NCBI GenBank assembly: GCA_035771165.1
Contig: JAWNZC010000348.1
Coordinates: 1,903,501 to 1,967,500, forward strand
Origin: Paragorgia papillata
Taxonomy: Eukaryota > Cnidaria > Anthozoa > Scleralcyonacea > Coralliidae
Reading direction: 5' to 3'
Length of the DNA: 64,000 nucleotides
Below the pieces are notes generated by a model, which was not told the origin of the DNA, searched no databases, and worked only from the letters and a program-made list of their open reading frames with translations. The translations under genes were made by a program, and so were the position numbers. Shown one piece after another: positions 1-11,018 of the stretch (position 1 is its first letter; each line of letters begins with the position of its first letter).

Positions 1-226
1 AAATAAAAAGCTTGATATCCAATATTAATGCATCAGCATGATTTAACGGTACGATTTTAGTAAAAAAGCTGAAAGTCTTCATGTGATAATAAAATCTCAT
101 TTTTCACGTTGCTAAAAAAAAACATTTTAATTTTGCACTGATAGAAAATTATTTAGTTGATACAAAATTTTCCCCCTACGTTAAGACGAAAAACCAGTAG
201 TTTGTTGAAAACAGCAAGTTTCAAAC

Positions 227-352
227 CTTTACAAGTTCTTCCATCTCCATCATATCCTGATTTGCAAGTGCAGCCATGAAGCCCAGGACTTATGCCAGAG
301 CATGTAGCAAACTCGCTACAGTCATCTTTGGGAGTGCCGCATATTTTGATTT
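227..352 (-). CDS. EGF-like module exon (most downstream in window)
   Basis: One 42-codon EGF-like module. On the minus strand the exon lies between an ATTAG acceptor and an AAAG|GTTTG donor, in phase 1 on both sides. It reads EIKICGTPKDDCSEF and ends GYDGDGRTCK. The six cysteines follow C-x6-C-x5-C-x9-C-x-C-x10-C, and the GY-x-GDG-x-x-C ending resembles the nidogen/stabilin-type EGF_3 family. The calcium-binding EGF signature before the first cysteine is absent, so disulfide-stabilised spacing or adhesion is more likely than Ca2+ ligation. It is the last exon of the series seen here; the gene continues beyond the left edge. Confidence 0.85.
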
Positions 353-603
353 CTAATGAAAATGAAGAAAAAAATATAATAACATAGAAACAAGACAGAC
401 AAAGAGACACACATAAAAAAATATCGAATATTGACAAGGATATCTCACGAAAGAGCAACGTAACGAGTGAGACATCCCGCATCTTCAAGACGGACAGTTC
501 TTTTACTGTCATACAATGTAGTGCTGATGTACGAAAGACCAGAAGCGAAAATTAATCAAGGTCTGAATTATATATGATCTACAATTAAATTAAACTGGTT
601 CTT

Positions 604-692
604 ACAATACAATACAATACAATACAATACAATACAATACAATACAATACAATACAATACAATACAATACAATACAATACAATACAATACAA
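604..692. repeat. (AATAC)n pentanucleotide microsatellite
   Basis: About 17 near-perfect tandem copies of AATAC lie in the intron between two EGF exons. The rest of 353-843 holds nothing I recognise. Confidence 0.95.
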
Positions 693-843
693 TGCAACAC
701 TTTTGTTGCACTCTATATTGAATAAATTATACACACGATATATATTAGAAGATAAGCTAAGTTAGAGTACATGGATACCTACCAACTAATCAGAGTCAAA
801 AGAAACAGTTATATGTTTGTCAAAATCATAAATATATACAAAC

Positions 844-969
844 CTTTGCAAGTTTTTCCATTTCCGGAATATCCTGGTTTGCAAACGCAATGATAAGTGC
901 CAGGACCATTGTTAAAGCAGTTAGCAAACTGGCTACAGTCGACATTAGGTGAACCACACATTTCAATGT
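844..969 (-). CDS. EGF-like module exon
   Basis: A 126-bp phase 1-1 exon between a TTATTAG acceptor and an AAAG|GTTTG donor. It reads DIEMCGSPNVDCSQF and ends GYSGNGKTCK, with all six EGF cysteines at the same spacing as the neighbouring modules. It diverges most from its neighbours at its N-terminus (DIEM instead of EIKI). The next module downstream in the transcript is the exon ending at 352. Confidence 0.85.
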
Positions 970-1271
970 CTAATAAACAATAAAGATATAATGATAAGAA
1001 CACAGAGAAGAGATATAAAAGCAAAACGCACAGGTACATAAAGACATAACGTACGTACACCAAATACTTCTATGTAAAGTACAGATGTGTATACAATGGG
1101 AGAAAGGCAAATTAATTAAAAGGCTTGATATCAAAAGGTTTTAACCATAAAAAACGTTTACAGTCATTTTAACGAACACAAACAGCCAGTGACGTTTGTC
1201 AACATCATTTAATACTAAACATTTCCCTATAAGTCCGACAGGCATCGAAATTCCTAAAACTTTAAATTTTG

Positions 1272-1372
1272 TGGTATATAGACCCTTTGCACTTATTCCC
1301 TTGGTAGAGAGCAAATGCTTCGATCATCCAGATCGACCGTTGTGACGTCATGTGGAAAGGGTCTATATTACA
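1272..1372. mobile_element. Short palindromic MITE-like repeat
   Basis: The ends form an inverted repeat (TATAGACCCTTTGCAC at the left, the complementary AAAGGGTCTATA at the right) flanked by TA-rich sequence. It has no coding capacity. It could be a Tc1/mariner-type MITE with a TA duplication, but the family is not certain. The rest of 970-1850 shows no further gene. Confidence 0.5.
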
Positions 1373-1850
1373 AATATTTGGTAGATCATTGGATAATAGT
1401 TTATTGCTTTGCGCTTTTATGGCAATCTGTAATGTGGAACACCATCTCGCCAATCATCACGGAACAGTGGGTGTCTCATTGCTAAGAGCTCTAACTTATT
1501 TACAATTACATCCAAGTATTTTTTTGTTAATGGGAGTTCAATGGCTGTCTACACCCTTTTGCTCCTTCTATTGTAGAATGGTATTAGGATGAAACATGTT
1601 TGTCCACTCTAGTTGGACGAGTGTAATCAAGCATATTTTCATACATGTGTAAGTCTAGTGAGCTAGCATTATAGTTGGCGAGATATCTCGTTTGCTATAT
1701 AATAAGGCGAAAGTGTGCAGTCTTTTAGTGCCCTCTATCTGTAGTTTTCCATTTCTTTCATCAAAACCACAAGATCTATATGGCACAAATAACCTGGACC
1801 GCAAAATAGGAAAAGTTCGGTGTTTATTGAAAGCAGTTAGGTTGACAAAC

Positions 1851-1976
1851 CTTTACAAGTAATTCCGTCTCCAGAATACCCTGGGTTGCAAGTACAGTCA
1901 TAGGTTCCAGGACCAGTGTGAGTGCAGTTAGCAAACTTGCTACAATCGTCTTTTGGAGAACCGCATATTTGAATTT
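1851..1976 (-). CDS. EGF-like module exon
   Basis: A 126-bp phase 1-1 exon that has no methionine and is visible only as an exon. It translates as EIQICGSPKDDCSKF ... GYSGDGITCK with six correctly spaced cysteines. An AG acceptor follows position 1976 on the plus strand and a GT donor precedes 1851. It belongs to the same series as the EGF exons on both sides. Confidence 0.85.
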
Positions 1977-2033
1977 CTAACAAGAAATATATATATATAT
2001 ATATATTTAGTATAAATACACAGGTGATTGTAG

Positions 2034-2136
2034 AAAATTGCGCGCGCTGATTGGTCGAGCTACTTCGGACTATTTAACAATTATTCGCCGAAGGCGAGGT
2101 GAATATCGGTGTATAATAACCGAGACGAATTGTTTT
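2034..2136. mobile_element. Possible MITE fragment
   Basis: A GC-richer patch with the short inverted motif CGCCGAAGGCGAGGTG and a 'GCGCGCTGATTGG' start. It looks like part of a dispersed palindromic element. I could not find clean ends, so the boundaries are approximate. Confidence 0.3.
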
Positions 2137-2445
2137 AGTATAAATACACATTTTCGTACTATTAGGAACAACATTTTCTTAAAAATTGTTAATTTCTTTA
2201 TGAAAAGCAAATTACATTTTTATGGCAAAATTCCCGATTTTTTTAACATTTAAGTTAGAAAAAATGTTATATTTTACCCGAATAATTTAAACTAGTTAAA
2301 TTAAAAATTGCTATTTTATGGAAACTATTTATTTATAGAGTAGTCCGTTAGCGGATTACGTCCAAAATCAACCATGTTCACAAATTGACGATGTATACAA
2401 ATCGATATGCCAATAATAATACGCCAGACGTTGCAAAGCTGATTA

Positions 2446-2607
2446 AGCCTGGTTTCCATATAGCCGTAAGAGCCGGCGGCATGGCTGCGGCAAGGGGCGA
2501 TGGTCCAATCATAGCCAGTGTTGAATTAGCCAGCAATAAAAAGCTGTATGCGATTGGACCATTGCCGGACATGCCACCGGCTCTTACGGCTATATGGAAA
2601 CCAGGCT
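2446..2607. mobile_element. 162-bp MITE, TTA target-site duplication (PIF/Harbinger-like)
   Basis: Near-perfect terminal inverted repeats of about 32 bp begin AGCCTGGTTTCCATATAGCC and end with their complement. TTA lies directly on both sides (2443-2445 and 2608-2610). A 3-bp TTA/TWA duplication is the hallmark of PIF/Harbinger elements. There is no transposase, so it is non-autonomous. Confidence 0.8.
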
Positions 2608-2729
2608 TTAGTGTGTGTAAGCTTATCCGCGTCTGTCAGCTTAACATTTGTTATCTTGCACAGAAAAAACAAAGATGCCCACTTTGTTTTTGAAAATACA
2701 AAGTATGAAATGCTATTCCAGGGACCTTA

Positions 2730-2909
2730 AGGCCCGTTTACATAGGCGATTTTTGTTGCGATTTTTCTCGTCCTGACGCATGCGATTGAATGAACGACTC
2801 ACCAAAGTATTGATGCGCAAATGTTCAATATCTTCGTAAGTCAATCCATTCAATCGCATGTGGCAGAAGAAGAAAAATTGCAACAAAAATCGCCTGTGTA
2901 AACGAGCCA
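2730..2909. mobile_element. 180-bp MITE, TTA duplication; same family as 33040-33231
   Basis: The inverted ends start AGGCCCGTTTACA and finish TGTAAACGAGCCA, flanked by TTA at 2727-2729 and 2910-2912. The interior has a second inverted motif around GCATGCGATTGAATG / CATTCAATCGCATG. Copies with the same ends lie at 33040-33231 and 50140-50331. The 3-bp TTA duplication suggests PIF/Harbinger. Confidence 0.8.
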
Positions 2910-3206
2910 TTACATTTAAAAGAAATTTCAAAGAAAGCGAATCCTAGATCCCCTAGCGTTTTTAGACAAAACTGCCCAACGGGATCCTGATAAAAATTTC
3001 TGCCGACACCAGTGTAACTGTGTATCTGTGCAACATGTACAATTGTCCAACTAATACACTCAAGTATTTAAGGATAAAAAATGTTTGCGTACACTATGTT
3101 TGTTGAGCGATAAAATGTTGTTTTCCCAATTAGCTGTATCTTAAATGTCAATTATGTAAGAACTATATCGGTTTGCTGAAAGTAATAATTAAAACAGTTT
3201 ACAAAC

Positions 3207-3332
3207 CTTTACAATTTCTTCCATCTCCAGAATATCCTGGGTTACAAGTACAGTCATATTTTCCAGGACCGGTGTTAGAGCAGGTAGCAAACTCACTGCA
3301 GTCATCTTTGGGCGAACCGCAAACTTTTATTT
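3207..3332 (-). CDS. EGF-like module exon
   Basis: A 126-bp phase 1-1 exon with no methionine of its own. It reads EIKVCGSPKDDCSEF ... GYSGDGRNCK with six EGF cysteines. The acceptor is preceded by an AT-rich tract and the donor is AAAG|GTTTG. It is the last intact module before the disrupted EGF exon at 4097-5123. Confidence 0.85.
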
Positions 3333-4096
3333 CTAAATAATGTAATTATTATTAATTGTAATTACTAATTACCTGAGATATCTGACCTGATAAGGCTTAG
3401 GGTCGTTTGTAAGTTGATAGTAACTATTTTATGAACAACCCAACAAAAAGGTAAAAATATATATTTAGTAATATATATAGCTGATCCCCTCTCCTGGTCA
3501 ATAAGGAAAAAATACATACGCTAATTAATTAATTACGGAGCTGTTGCGATTCTACAATATTGTTCCCGCGCAGTAAGTTTGTCAAGACAATAGGGACACT
3601 TAAAGACACTGTGCAGCATACCACGTGACTATCCAATGATTTGAAAAAAATCACAAATTTTTTTCCAAAGTAAACAAACATGGCGTCCGCGTCCTAGACG
3701 TGCTGGTCTATGCCAATACAAGGGAAGTTAACAACAATAGAACTAATCGAACTTGTCCTCGTTGCACATACAAGCGTTTTGACGTTTTCAAGACAACGTT
3801 GTGGCAAGGAACAGCAAAAGTTGTTAGTTAACTTAGGCGTTAATCTATTATACGTCGTGTTGTCGCAGTTATGGTTGCTTTTTAAAGTCTTACAACATAC
3901 ATAAAGCATACAATATACAATATACATGTACGATATCCTGAGCCACGGTTTCTTTTAAATGTAGTAACTTAATTGCCGTCTTCGTCCTAGCTTGCTTAAG
4001 GTCCCTATTTTATGATTTGGTTTGTACAAAATACTGAGAAAAACTAAATTTAAAATATCTGGACGATAATATTTTTCACATTTGAGATTCACATAC
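3333..4096. other. Intron, no recognisable content
   Basis: AT-rich non-coding sequence. Short open frames on both strands at 3694-3927 overlap each other and show no domain, so I treat them as chance. Confidence 0.5.
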
Positions 4097-5123
4097 CGTT
4101 ACAAGTTTTTCCATCCCCGGTATAACCTGATTTATTATATAGCATGCTATCGGATATGAGCTTTTGCGTAATCTGATTGGTTCCCTACTACCAAGCTATC
4201 AGCTCATATCCTACTAGTAGAGGAAAAACAAGATGGCGGCATGTTTTTTAAAACTGCCGAAAAGAGTTGAAATTGACGGATTTTTATACAGAAAAACATC
4301 AACACCCTCAAACCAATGTATAAAAAACAAACATTGTGTAAAAATACATTAACAGATACACAATTTAGCATGTTAAATAGTAAAATTCACCTAAAAATTA
4401 CGTCTTTTTACTTCAAAAACCCGACTAAAGTAACGGGTTGATATTAATTTGTTGCCAAACAAAGAAACTCACTGTTAAAATCAAGCTTACAACACACATT
4501 TCGTAGGGGATTACCAGTAAAGAGACTTTTTATTTACATAAGCATTTGGAGTAGTAAAAAGCATGTTCTTTTTCAAAAACAACCAACTAAGTAATTTAGT
4601 TTCAATGCCGAAGGTGTTTCAGTTTCATTTTTGCATGAAATCAAAACCTTTTTCACGACAGCAACGCTAATATAAACAACTGACCCACCTTTTGACTTCA
4701 TAAAGTTACCTTTTAATCTTTTTTGTTGATCTGCTTAACACATTTTTTGCCTCTCGAGCAACATTTCGAAGCTGTTTACCGCCGAACAGCTCAGCGAGAA
4801 ACTCTATGTGAATGCATCATTTAATACGCATGGCGGAAGTATTAGTTGCCTATGCCGGAAGTTTGTCGTTCCAAACATTTCGCTGTAATTTTGTCTCTTG
4901 TACAGTGCTTGGCTATATAATAAAACAGTTATACCATTCGCTCTCGTCGTATACGAACTAATAGCCAACTCGGCGAAGCGCCTCGTTGGCTATGAGCTCA
5001 TATACGACTCGAGCTCATGGTATAACTGTTAAATGCAAGTACACTTATAGGCACCAGGACCAATGTTAGCGCAGCTAGCGAACTCGCTGCAGTCGTCGTA
5101 GAGAGAATTGCATATTTTAATTT
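4097..5123 (-). pseudogene. EGF-like exon split by a 901-bp insertion
   Basis: The two halves of one EGF exon are separated by foreign sequence. The 5' half (5123-5035 on the minus strand, 89 bp) reads EIKICNSLYDDCSEF ... YKCTC. The 3' half (4133-4097, 37 bp) encodes the [14 protein letters not shown] ending. Together they make exactly 126 bp, the normal exon length, and the outer AG and GT sites are kept. Reading from the 5' half into the insertion gives a stop codon within two codons (TGC ATT TAA). The module is lost unless the whole exon is skipped, which would keep the frame because the exon is symmetric. Confidence 0.8.
4134..5034. mobile_element. Insertion made of palindromic elements inside an EGF exon
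   Basis: The left end starts TTATATAGCATGCTATCGG and a matching GCTATATAA occurs near 4912-4920, suggesting one element of about 0.79 kb. A second, strongly palindromic unit follows at about 4924-5031, with arms beginning AACAGTTATACCAT and ending with their complement. No transposase is encoded and I could not define a clean target-site duplication. It may be two adjacent or nested MITEs. Confidence 0.6.
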
Positions 5124-5815
5124 CTAATAAAGAATGAAGAATAAAATTAAGTATTTATAAATTAGTATTATACTAATTAAGTATTATAATAAGTATTATA
5201 CTATTAATTTTTTTATCGAAGAAAAATGATTTTTCAAAAAAATTGGATCTACAGAATTTTTTTTAAAATCTTACTATATTGATTACTCAAACTTAAAGAA
5301 ATGTTTCAATACCGAAAAATTTGAAGGTCACCGAACTCGTTTTTGAAATAAATTGGATTAAATGTAAATTTACGGCCATTTTGAAACGTCACTGTTGCCA
5401 TAGCATGACAACAGATAACACACTTTATCTGTTAACAGTATTTGATGCCCTGACCGCGTTATTCTGTATAGTACAGGACTAAAATACTAAATTAGAAACG
5501 GGTAATTAAAGCTGTCTGCCTTTTTATAAAACATACACGTGTTGTAGGACGAAATATATTTTATGACGCTTCGTATACAAAAAGGTACATGCAATTGTCA
5601 AGACATAGAAATTTTACAGACAATGAAAAAAGGAAAGGATAAAAAAGGAAAATTAGCAGATTTATTTTAAGTGCATGTTCCAGGTACTGATCTCTATATA
5701 AACGGATAGGGCATTTCCTATGGCCAGCAGTCAAACATTTCGTGCCAGTCGCCGCCATTTTACGTAGTGGAACATGACGCATTGCGGCCTTAGAACTTGT
5801 TCCCAATTCAAAGTT

Positions 5816-6122
5816 GACTGGCAACATAGATAATGGAAGGAGAACTGGATAGGAAACTTACGAAACCGGAAACGATGTTTGCACAACTTGCTATGGTAAT
5901 TATACACTTATAAGGGGCTAATGCACCTAATGGGTGGTCCCACATGCTAACATCAGACACTGCTGAACTTAAGTGATATTACACTATTGTTTAATTTCAG
6001 CAATAGCTGATCGTGGCCATGTGGGACCACCCGTTACCATAGCAAGTTGTGCAAACATCGTTTCCGGTTTCGTAACATCGTTTTGAATTTCCTATCCAGT
6101 TCCTATCATTATCTATGCTGGC
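5816..6122. mobile_element. Long imperfect inverted repeat
   Basis: Arms of roughly 90-100 bp face each other around a core near 5960-6000. The inner arm motif GATGTTTGCACAACTTGC on the left is matched by its complement on the right, and the outer AACTGGATAGGAAA is also mirrored. The left arm carries about 31 extra bases (about 5901-5931) that the right arm lacks. It is probably a degenerate foldback element. The rest of 5124-6794 shows no gene. Confidence 0.6.
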
Positions 6123-6794
6123 AAAATCAATAATATTGACGTCAGCACGGTCAGATTAACCGGGGGACAGTATATTAAGTAATTCTGTGCCGGGTGAGTC
6201 GGAAAAGCCGTGAAGCAAACAAATGGATGCCGGTTTAGTTTTCACTGTCCAACAACAAATAAGTCAAAAGATGCCAAGCTAGTACACAACACGAGATATG
6301 GTTAAGGCATTAAAATTACTATTAACTGAACTACAATTTAAGATTTTAGATTAAATTCTTCGTAGATTTTATAGTCTGTTTTCCAGTTTATGAATCAAGA
6401 AGTTTCTTCGTTATCGGCACTGAAGAAAAACAATGAATTGAAAGTTCCACAGTTCAGTAATATAAACAAATGCACGAAATTAGCGTTTTACACCTGACTG
6501 AGTGCTTCTTGTGTTATTAGCTACATTTGTTTAAATCTTCTTTAAATAACCGCTCTTTCTTTCTGTCTGTTTTCAATCTACGAAAGCGTATGAACTTCAG
6601 AGGAGCCCATTTTAGGTAGTGGTCACACCATCATACAGCTAGCACGCCAAATTCGGCCCTATGTCCCATCCAGTTTTATTGAGATCAGTGGTTCAAGGAT
6701 GCCCCAAGAGGAAAGCAACTCAGTTGCCATTTCCTCCGTCAAGGGAGTAAGTCATAACTGTATGTAACTACTGTAAAAAGTAAGATTTACAAAC

Positions 6795-6920
6795 CTTCAC
6801 AAATATTTCCATTTCCAGTATATCCTGGGTTACAAGTACACTTATACATTCCAGGGCCTATGTCAAAGCAAGTTGCAAACTCGCTGCAGTCGTCTTTGGG
6901 AGAACCGCATATTTTAATTT
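6795..6920 (-). CDS. EGF-like module exon
   Basis: A 126-bp phase 1-1 exon reading EIKICGSPKDDCSEF ... GYTGNGNICE with six cysteines in EGF spacing. It has AG/GT splice borders. It lies between the disrupted EGF exon (4097-5123) and the first Calx-beta domain (7767-8845). Confidence 0.85.
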
Positions 6921-7444
6921 CTAATAAAAATAAATAAAACAAAATAAACACAGAAACAAGACAGACACAAAGACAAACAAACATACAGAGACGTTATACT
7001 CATGCTCTCCTTTCTTTCTTTTATTAGTTTAATCTCTGAAAAATTAGTTTAATTCACATAGAAAATTATTAAGATAGCGTAGTTTCACATGCTAACAAAG
7101 CGACCACTATAACGACAATGGTGATAAACTAGAAAAAATATATAAAATTTTGGAAGAGTCGCAAAAAAATGCAGATAGTGGCTCGGTTAACAAAAGAGGG
7201 AGAATTTAGGAATGAAAGTTATCAAGAGTGAGCAATTTTAGAATCGTTCTTTGGTTTACAAGATCAATATACAGATTTAGTAAAAATTTACGAATTTCTA
7301 GCACAATTTCTTTTATTTCGCTGGTTATTTCTTGAGTTTATATCCGCTGCAAGCCAAATAAAAACTCACTTCCGTTGATTTATCGCTTTATTTTCATTGG
7401 TCGACATTTGACAGGCTTGAAGCGCTCAGGCGTGGAACACAATT

Positions 7445-7469
7445 GGGGGGGGGGGGGGGGGGGGGGGGG
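7445..7469. repeat. Poly-G homopolymer (25 nt)
   Basis: An uninterrupted run of 25 G in an intron. Its true length is likely to be unreliable because of sequencing slippage. Apart from this run, 6921-7766 shows nothing I recognise. Confidence 0.9.
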
Positions 7470-7766
7470 CAGCTGTCTGCAAGCGTTTTCTTTGAATCGC
7501 TTGCCATGCAGGATAGAAATGACTATGTTGAATGTTTGGTGTTAAAAAATACTGCCATATTGAGTAGAAATACAAACTCCACGTTGATGTAACTAGTCGT
7601 AAGAATGCAATGAGTAAAACAACAAAAACAAAAGCAACAACAACAACACGTTGTTGATTAAAAAGATTAAAAGCATAGAAAACCTTTATCCAAAGATTGA
7701 GTCAGTAGAAAATGTCTATGCCACTAAACTTTTGCTCAGAAACTACTTTAGTATTTTCGTCATTAC

Positions 7767-8845
7767 CGTCGTTATCCTGAATGTTCACAGAGGCTGGTTT
7801 GCCTAATTTTATTCCAGGAACAGAAGATATAAAAGACACGGTAAATGCTTCTGTTGGTTCAACTACAGCATCATCAACTAACTCAATCACTACTGACTTT
7901 GGACCAGTTTCGCCAGATTCAAATGTAACATCGACCTCCTTGGGAACAAAATCATCTTCTCCAGCTGTTAATGGACTGGTAGCCACCCTGTAACAATGAG
8001 TTGAAATATGCAACTTTTATTGGAAACTTCCGTTATTTATACATGCAAAAAAAAAACCCAGTAAACTAGAATTAATAAAGGACGCGTCAATGTAAAAAAT
8101 GTTCCCAATTCAATTTGGCTTGCCATCAGGGTTAGCTCAAAGGCTAACGCTCAAATTATGTCGAATCACACCCTTGATCGCCATCCGGATGTGAATCTCG
8201 ATCGAAAATCGCATTGTTTGGTGTAAACGCAACACTCAATCGTGATGGCAATCGAAGATTGACCAATCGAAAGTGCAATCCTAATAATTTTTCACTAAGA
8301 ATATGTACCAATCCCATAGTTGACTATATAGCAAAGCAATAGACGTCGAGAAGGCCAGGTTAACCGGCGAAGTCGGAAAAATCGCGAACAAACGACAGAT
8401 GCTGGTTTAGCTTTCAATGTCAAACAAAAAAATAAATTATATATCAAGTGAAACCGTCAGATATTGTTTTAAATAAATGAAAACTGGAAAAAACAAACAT
8501 AACTAAACTTTACATAACGTTTGTTAATTCATGCTCGCTGCATAGGTTATACGCGGGAAACATCACCATTTTCGGACCGCCATGCAAGCGAGAGGACCTG
8601 CCCGCTACTGATAAATCGGGATACTTTGCTCAATAATAACAGAACAAACATGGCACTTCTCGAAATGGGGATAGAATTAATAATATACATGTTTTGAGAT
8701 GTGAATAAGAAAGTAAATAACTTAATTGTTTTCTCTTACCTAACTGTTACCGGAGAACTGACATTGCCGGATAGTGCAAATTCAACTACAGCCTTTTCAT
8801 TTTCCTTGACATCGTAAACAGCTTTTGTGAATTCAATGACAGCTT
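7767..8845 (-). CDS. Calx-beta domain, two exons (8740-8845 and 7767-7987)
   Basis: The 5' exon (106 bp, phase 1 to 2) begins EAVIEFTKAVYDVKENEKA and ends SSPVTV. The 3' exon (221 bp, phase 2 to 1) continues VATSPLTAGEDDF, runs through VVEPTEAFTVSF and ends DNDG. Together they encode about 109 residues with the hallmarks of Calx-beta: the AGxDDF turn, the acidic VDD..VEPTE strand and the terminal DNDG, whose acidic side chains bind Ca2+ in the family. This is one of the two most diverged Calx copies here (KLGKPASVNI instead of KTGEPASVNI). The intron between its halves (752 bp) has no clear repeat. Confidence 0.9.
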
Positions 8846-9248
8846 CTAGAAATTAATAAACAATAAAAAGTAATGTTTTTTCTTCAGTCGTGTAGCTTCA
8901 CATGAATGTTAATAATAAGACAAAGTGTTTAACGACGAAACTGTAAATATAGGTATAAAAATTCGGAGAAGCCACTGGATAAAACGACAGAAACAAGCTA
9001 GGTTAACAAACTAAAGCCAGGACAAGGGGCCCAACTTGGCAAATAGCGACAGAAATAGCAGAGTTTTCTTCTTTGCCACATATAAATCTGGGGCTTGGTT
9101 AGTTTACGTTTAAAAACGTTTTGCAAATTTACAAATCTGTAGTTGTAAAAAGAGCTCTATTTTGAACTTCTATAACATCTAGGAATTGTAAAATATTCTA
9201 TAGAGAAACTTCCCACAAACAGAAATCATAAACCTTCGCACCCCATAC

Positions 9249-9377
9249 CTTCGCATGTTTTCCCGTCACCGACATAACCGTCTTTGCATATACATTCATA
9301 GGAACCTGCGCCAGTGTCCTTGCATGACGCAAACGTAGGATGACAGTCATCTTTTTCGGTACCACATATAGCGGGAA
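9249..9377 (-). CDS. EGF-like module exon, 129-bp class
   Basis: A 43-codon phase 1-1 exon reading VPAICGTEKDDCHPTF ... GYVGDGKTCE. The extra codon lies between the second and third cysteines (CHPTFASC, x6 instead of x5), which defines a subclass shared with 11652-11780, 12668-12796, 32837-32965 and 49937-50065. The donor is GAAG|GTATG. A cryptic second GAAG|GT lies 15 bp further downstream and could give an in-frame five-codon extension. Confidence 0.85.
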
Positions 9378-9859
9378 CTGCAAAAAATTAACAAAGTTAT
9401 GATATGAAATTCGAGAAATATGTTAAAGTTTGCATTGCTACATTTCAATTAATACGTACCCACTAGTCAAATGTAAACACGCGAGCAAAGAATTAGATGA
9501 TTATCAGCATGTATAACAAGGAGTTGGAGCATACAAAAAAGAAAAGAATAAGAAAGTAAGCGGCAGAATCCAAAAGTGAAAGAGCATAGAACGCTGACTG
9601 ACAGAGTTGAGATGAAATAAAATGCGCAGTGGAGATAATAGATTATAATAATTAAGACTGACATATTAGATCTAAATGCTATTGCATTCTGACATAACTA
9701 GAGTAAAAATGCGAAAGGAACAGCAACATAAATTTTAGAGATAGAGCAAGAGATGGGAGGTATATAAAAAAGCTTTACCAAAAGAAGTCAGAGCAGTATA
9801 GAAAATGTCTATGCCACTAAATTTTTGCTCAGAAACTACTTTAGTATTTTCGTCATTAC

Positions 9860-11018
9860 CGTCGTCATCCTGAATGTTCACAGAGGCTGGTTTGCCTAAT
9901 TTTATTCCAGGAACAGAAGATATAAAAGACACGGTAAATGCTTCTGTTGGTTCAGCTACAGAATCATCAACTAAGTCAATCACTACTGACTTTGGACCAG
10001 TTTCGCCAGATTGAAATGTAACATTAACCTCCTTGGGAACAAAATCATCTTTTCCAGCTGTTAATGGACTGGCAGCCACCCTGTAACAATGAGTTAAAAT
10101 ATGCATTTATTGTAGTATATATTAAAACAAATAAAACTATTAATAAAATATTATAAATAATATAACAATATCTACATTGGAGACTTAATTATTTCTAGAA
10201 GTGGTAAACTGCTGGTTATTTTTAGATGTATCAAAAGAAAAACAACGAGTTAAAGTTCAAGGTGGCAATGTTAGAAATTTTTTACTCCCCGCATCTTCAA
10301 ATAACTTGACATTCATCCTATCATCAAGCTCAATATACTTGAAAGTATAAACGATGTCTACATAAAGGTTAAAGTTGTCCCTCAGTAGCATGATATTATT
10401 ACATGTATATGAGAAAGAGAGAGATCGATCAATTGAGGCCAAATCACTACTGTTTGAAATATTATTTTGAAATATTATTTTATTCGTTTGAGCTTTCGTC
10501 GTCTAAAACGAACGAATAAAATAATATTTCAAACAGCAGTGATTTGGCCTCAATTGATCTCTCTCTTTCCTCATATAATGATGTCTACATAATTTGTCAT
10601 ATCCGTATTCAAGAATTTTTTCTACAGAATTATTTTCACAGCTTATGCATGTTTGGTCGGCGTGAATATGAAAACAATCCATAAAAAGTAATAAAGATGT
10701 CAAATTAAGCTATTGATAAAAATTTTAAAAAATATTTGTCTTATATATTGGGGGACGCAACACACATGCAAGAATGGCCATGAGCCAAGAGACAGCATAA
10801 AACCTGAAAAAGCGAGGCTCGCATTTTCAAGTTATTTATAGCAAGTGCCAGACCCCTTGCAGGAAGAAGTAGTGTAAATAAAAAGTGAATTAATTTAGTT
10901 TTCTCTTACCTAACAGTTACTGGAGTACTGATTTTTCCGGTTAGTGCAAATTCAACTACTACAGCCTTTTCATTCTCCTGGACATTGTAAATGCGTTTTG
11001 TGAATTCAACGACAGCTT
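9860..11018 (-). CDS. Calx-beta domain, two exons (10910-11018 and 9860-10080)
   Basis: The 5' exon is 109 bp, one codon longer than in the 7767-8845 domain, because of an extra V in AVVVEFALTG. The 3' exon is 221 bp and reads VAASPLTAGKDDF ... DDDG. Its 3' half is nearly identical to that of the 7767-8845 domain (same SFISSVPGIKLGKPASVNI stretch), so the two derive from a recent local duplication. K replaces E in the usual AGEDDF turn. The intron between the halves holds a foldback repeat (about 10400-10595). Confidence 0.9.
10400..10595. repeat. Foldback repeat in Calx-beta intron
   Basis: The arms share GAGAGAGATC ... CAATTGAGGCCAAATCA on the left and the complement on the right, around a core containing GAGCTTTCGTCGTC. 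A related core (TGAGGCCAAAAGC ... GAGCTTTCGGCTACC) occurs at 36350-36480 and 53450-53580. It is probably a small non-autonomous element. Confidence 0.5.

Noticed and set aside
227..352. Calcium-binding EGF (cbEGF) assignment
   Set aside because: The D/N-x-D/N-E/Q signature before the first cysteine is missing from every EGF exon, so I call them plain EGF-like (EGF_3-type).
8120..8330. Possible inverted element (AATCGC/GCGATT motifs)
   Set aside because: I could not find matching ends or a target duplication; the similarity is short and scattered.
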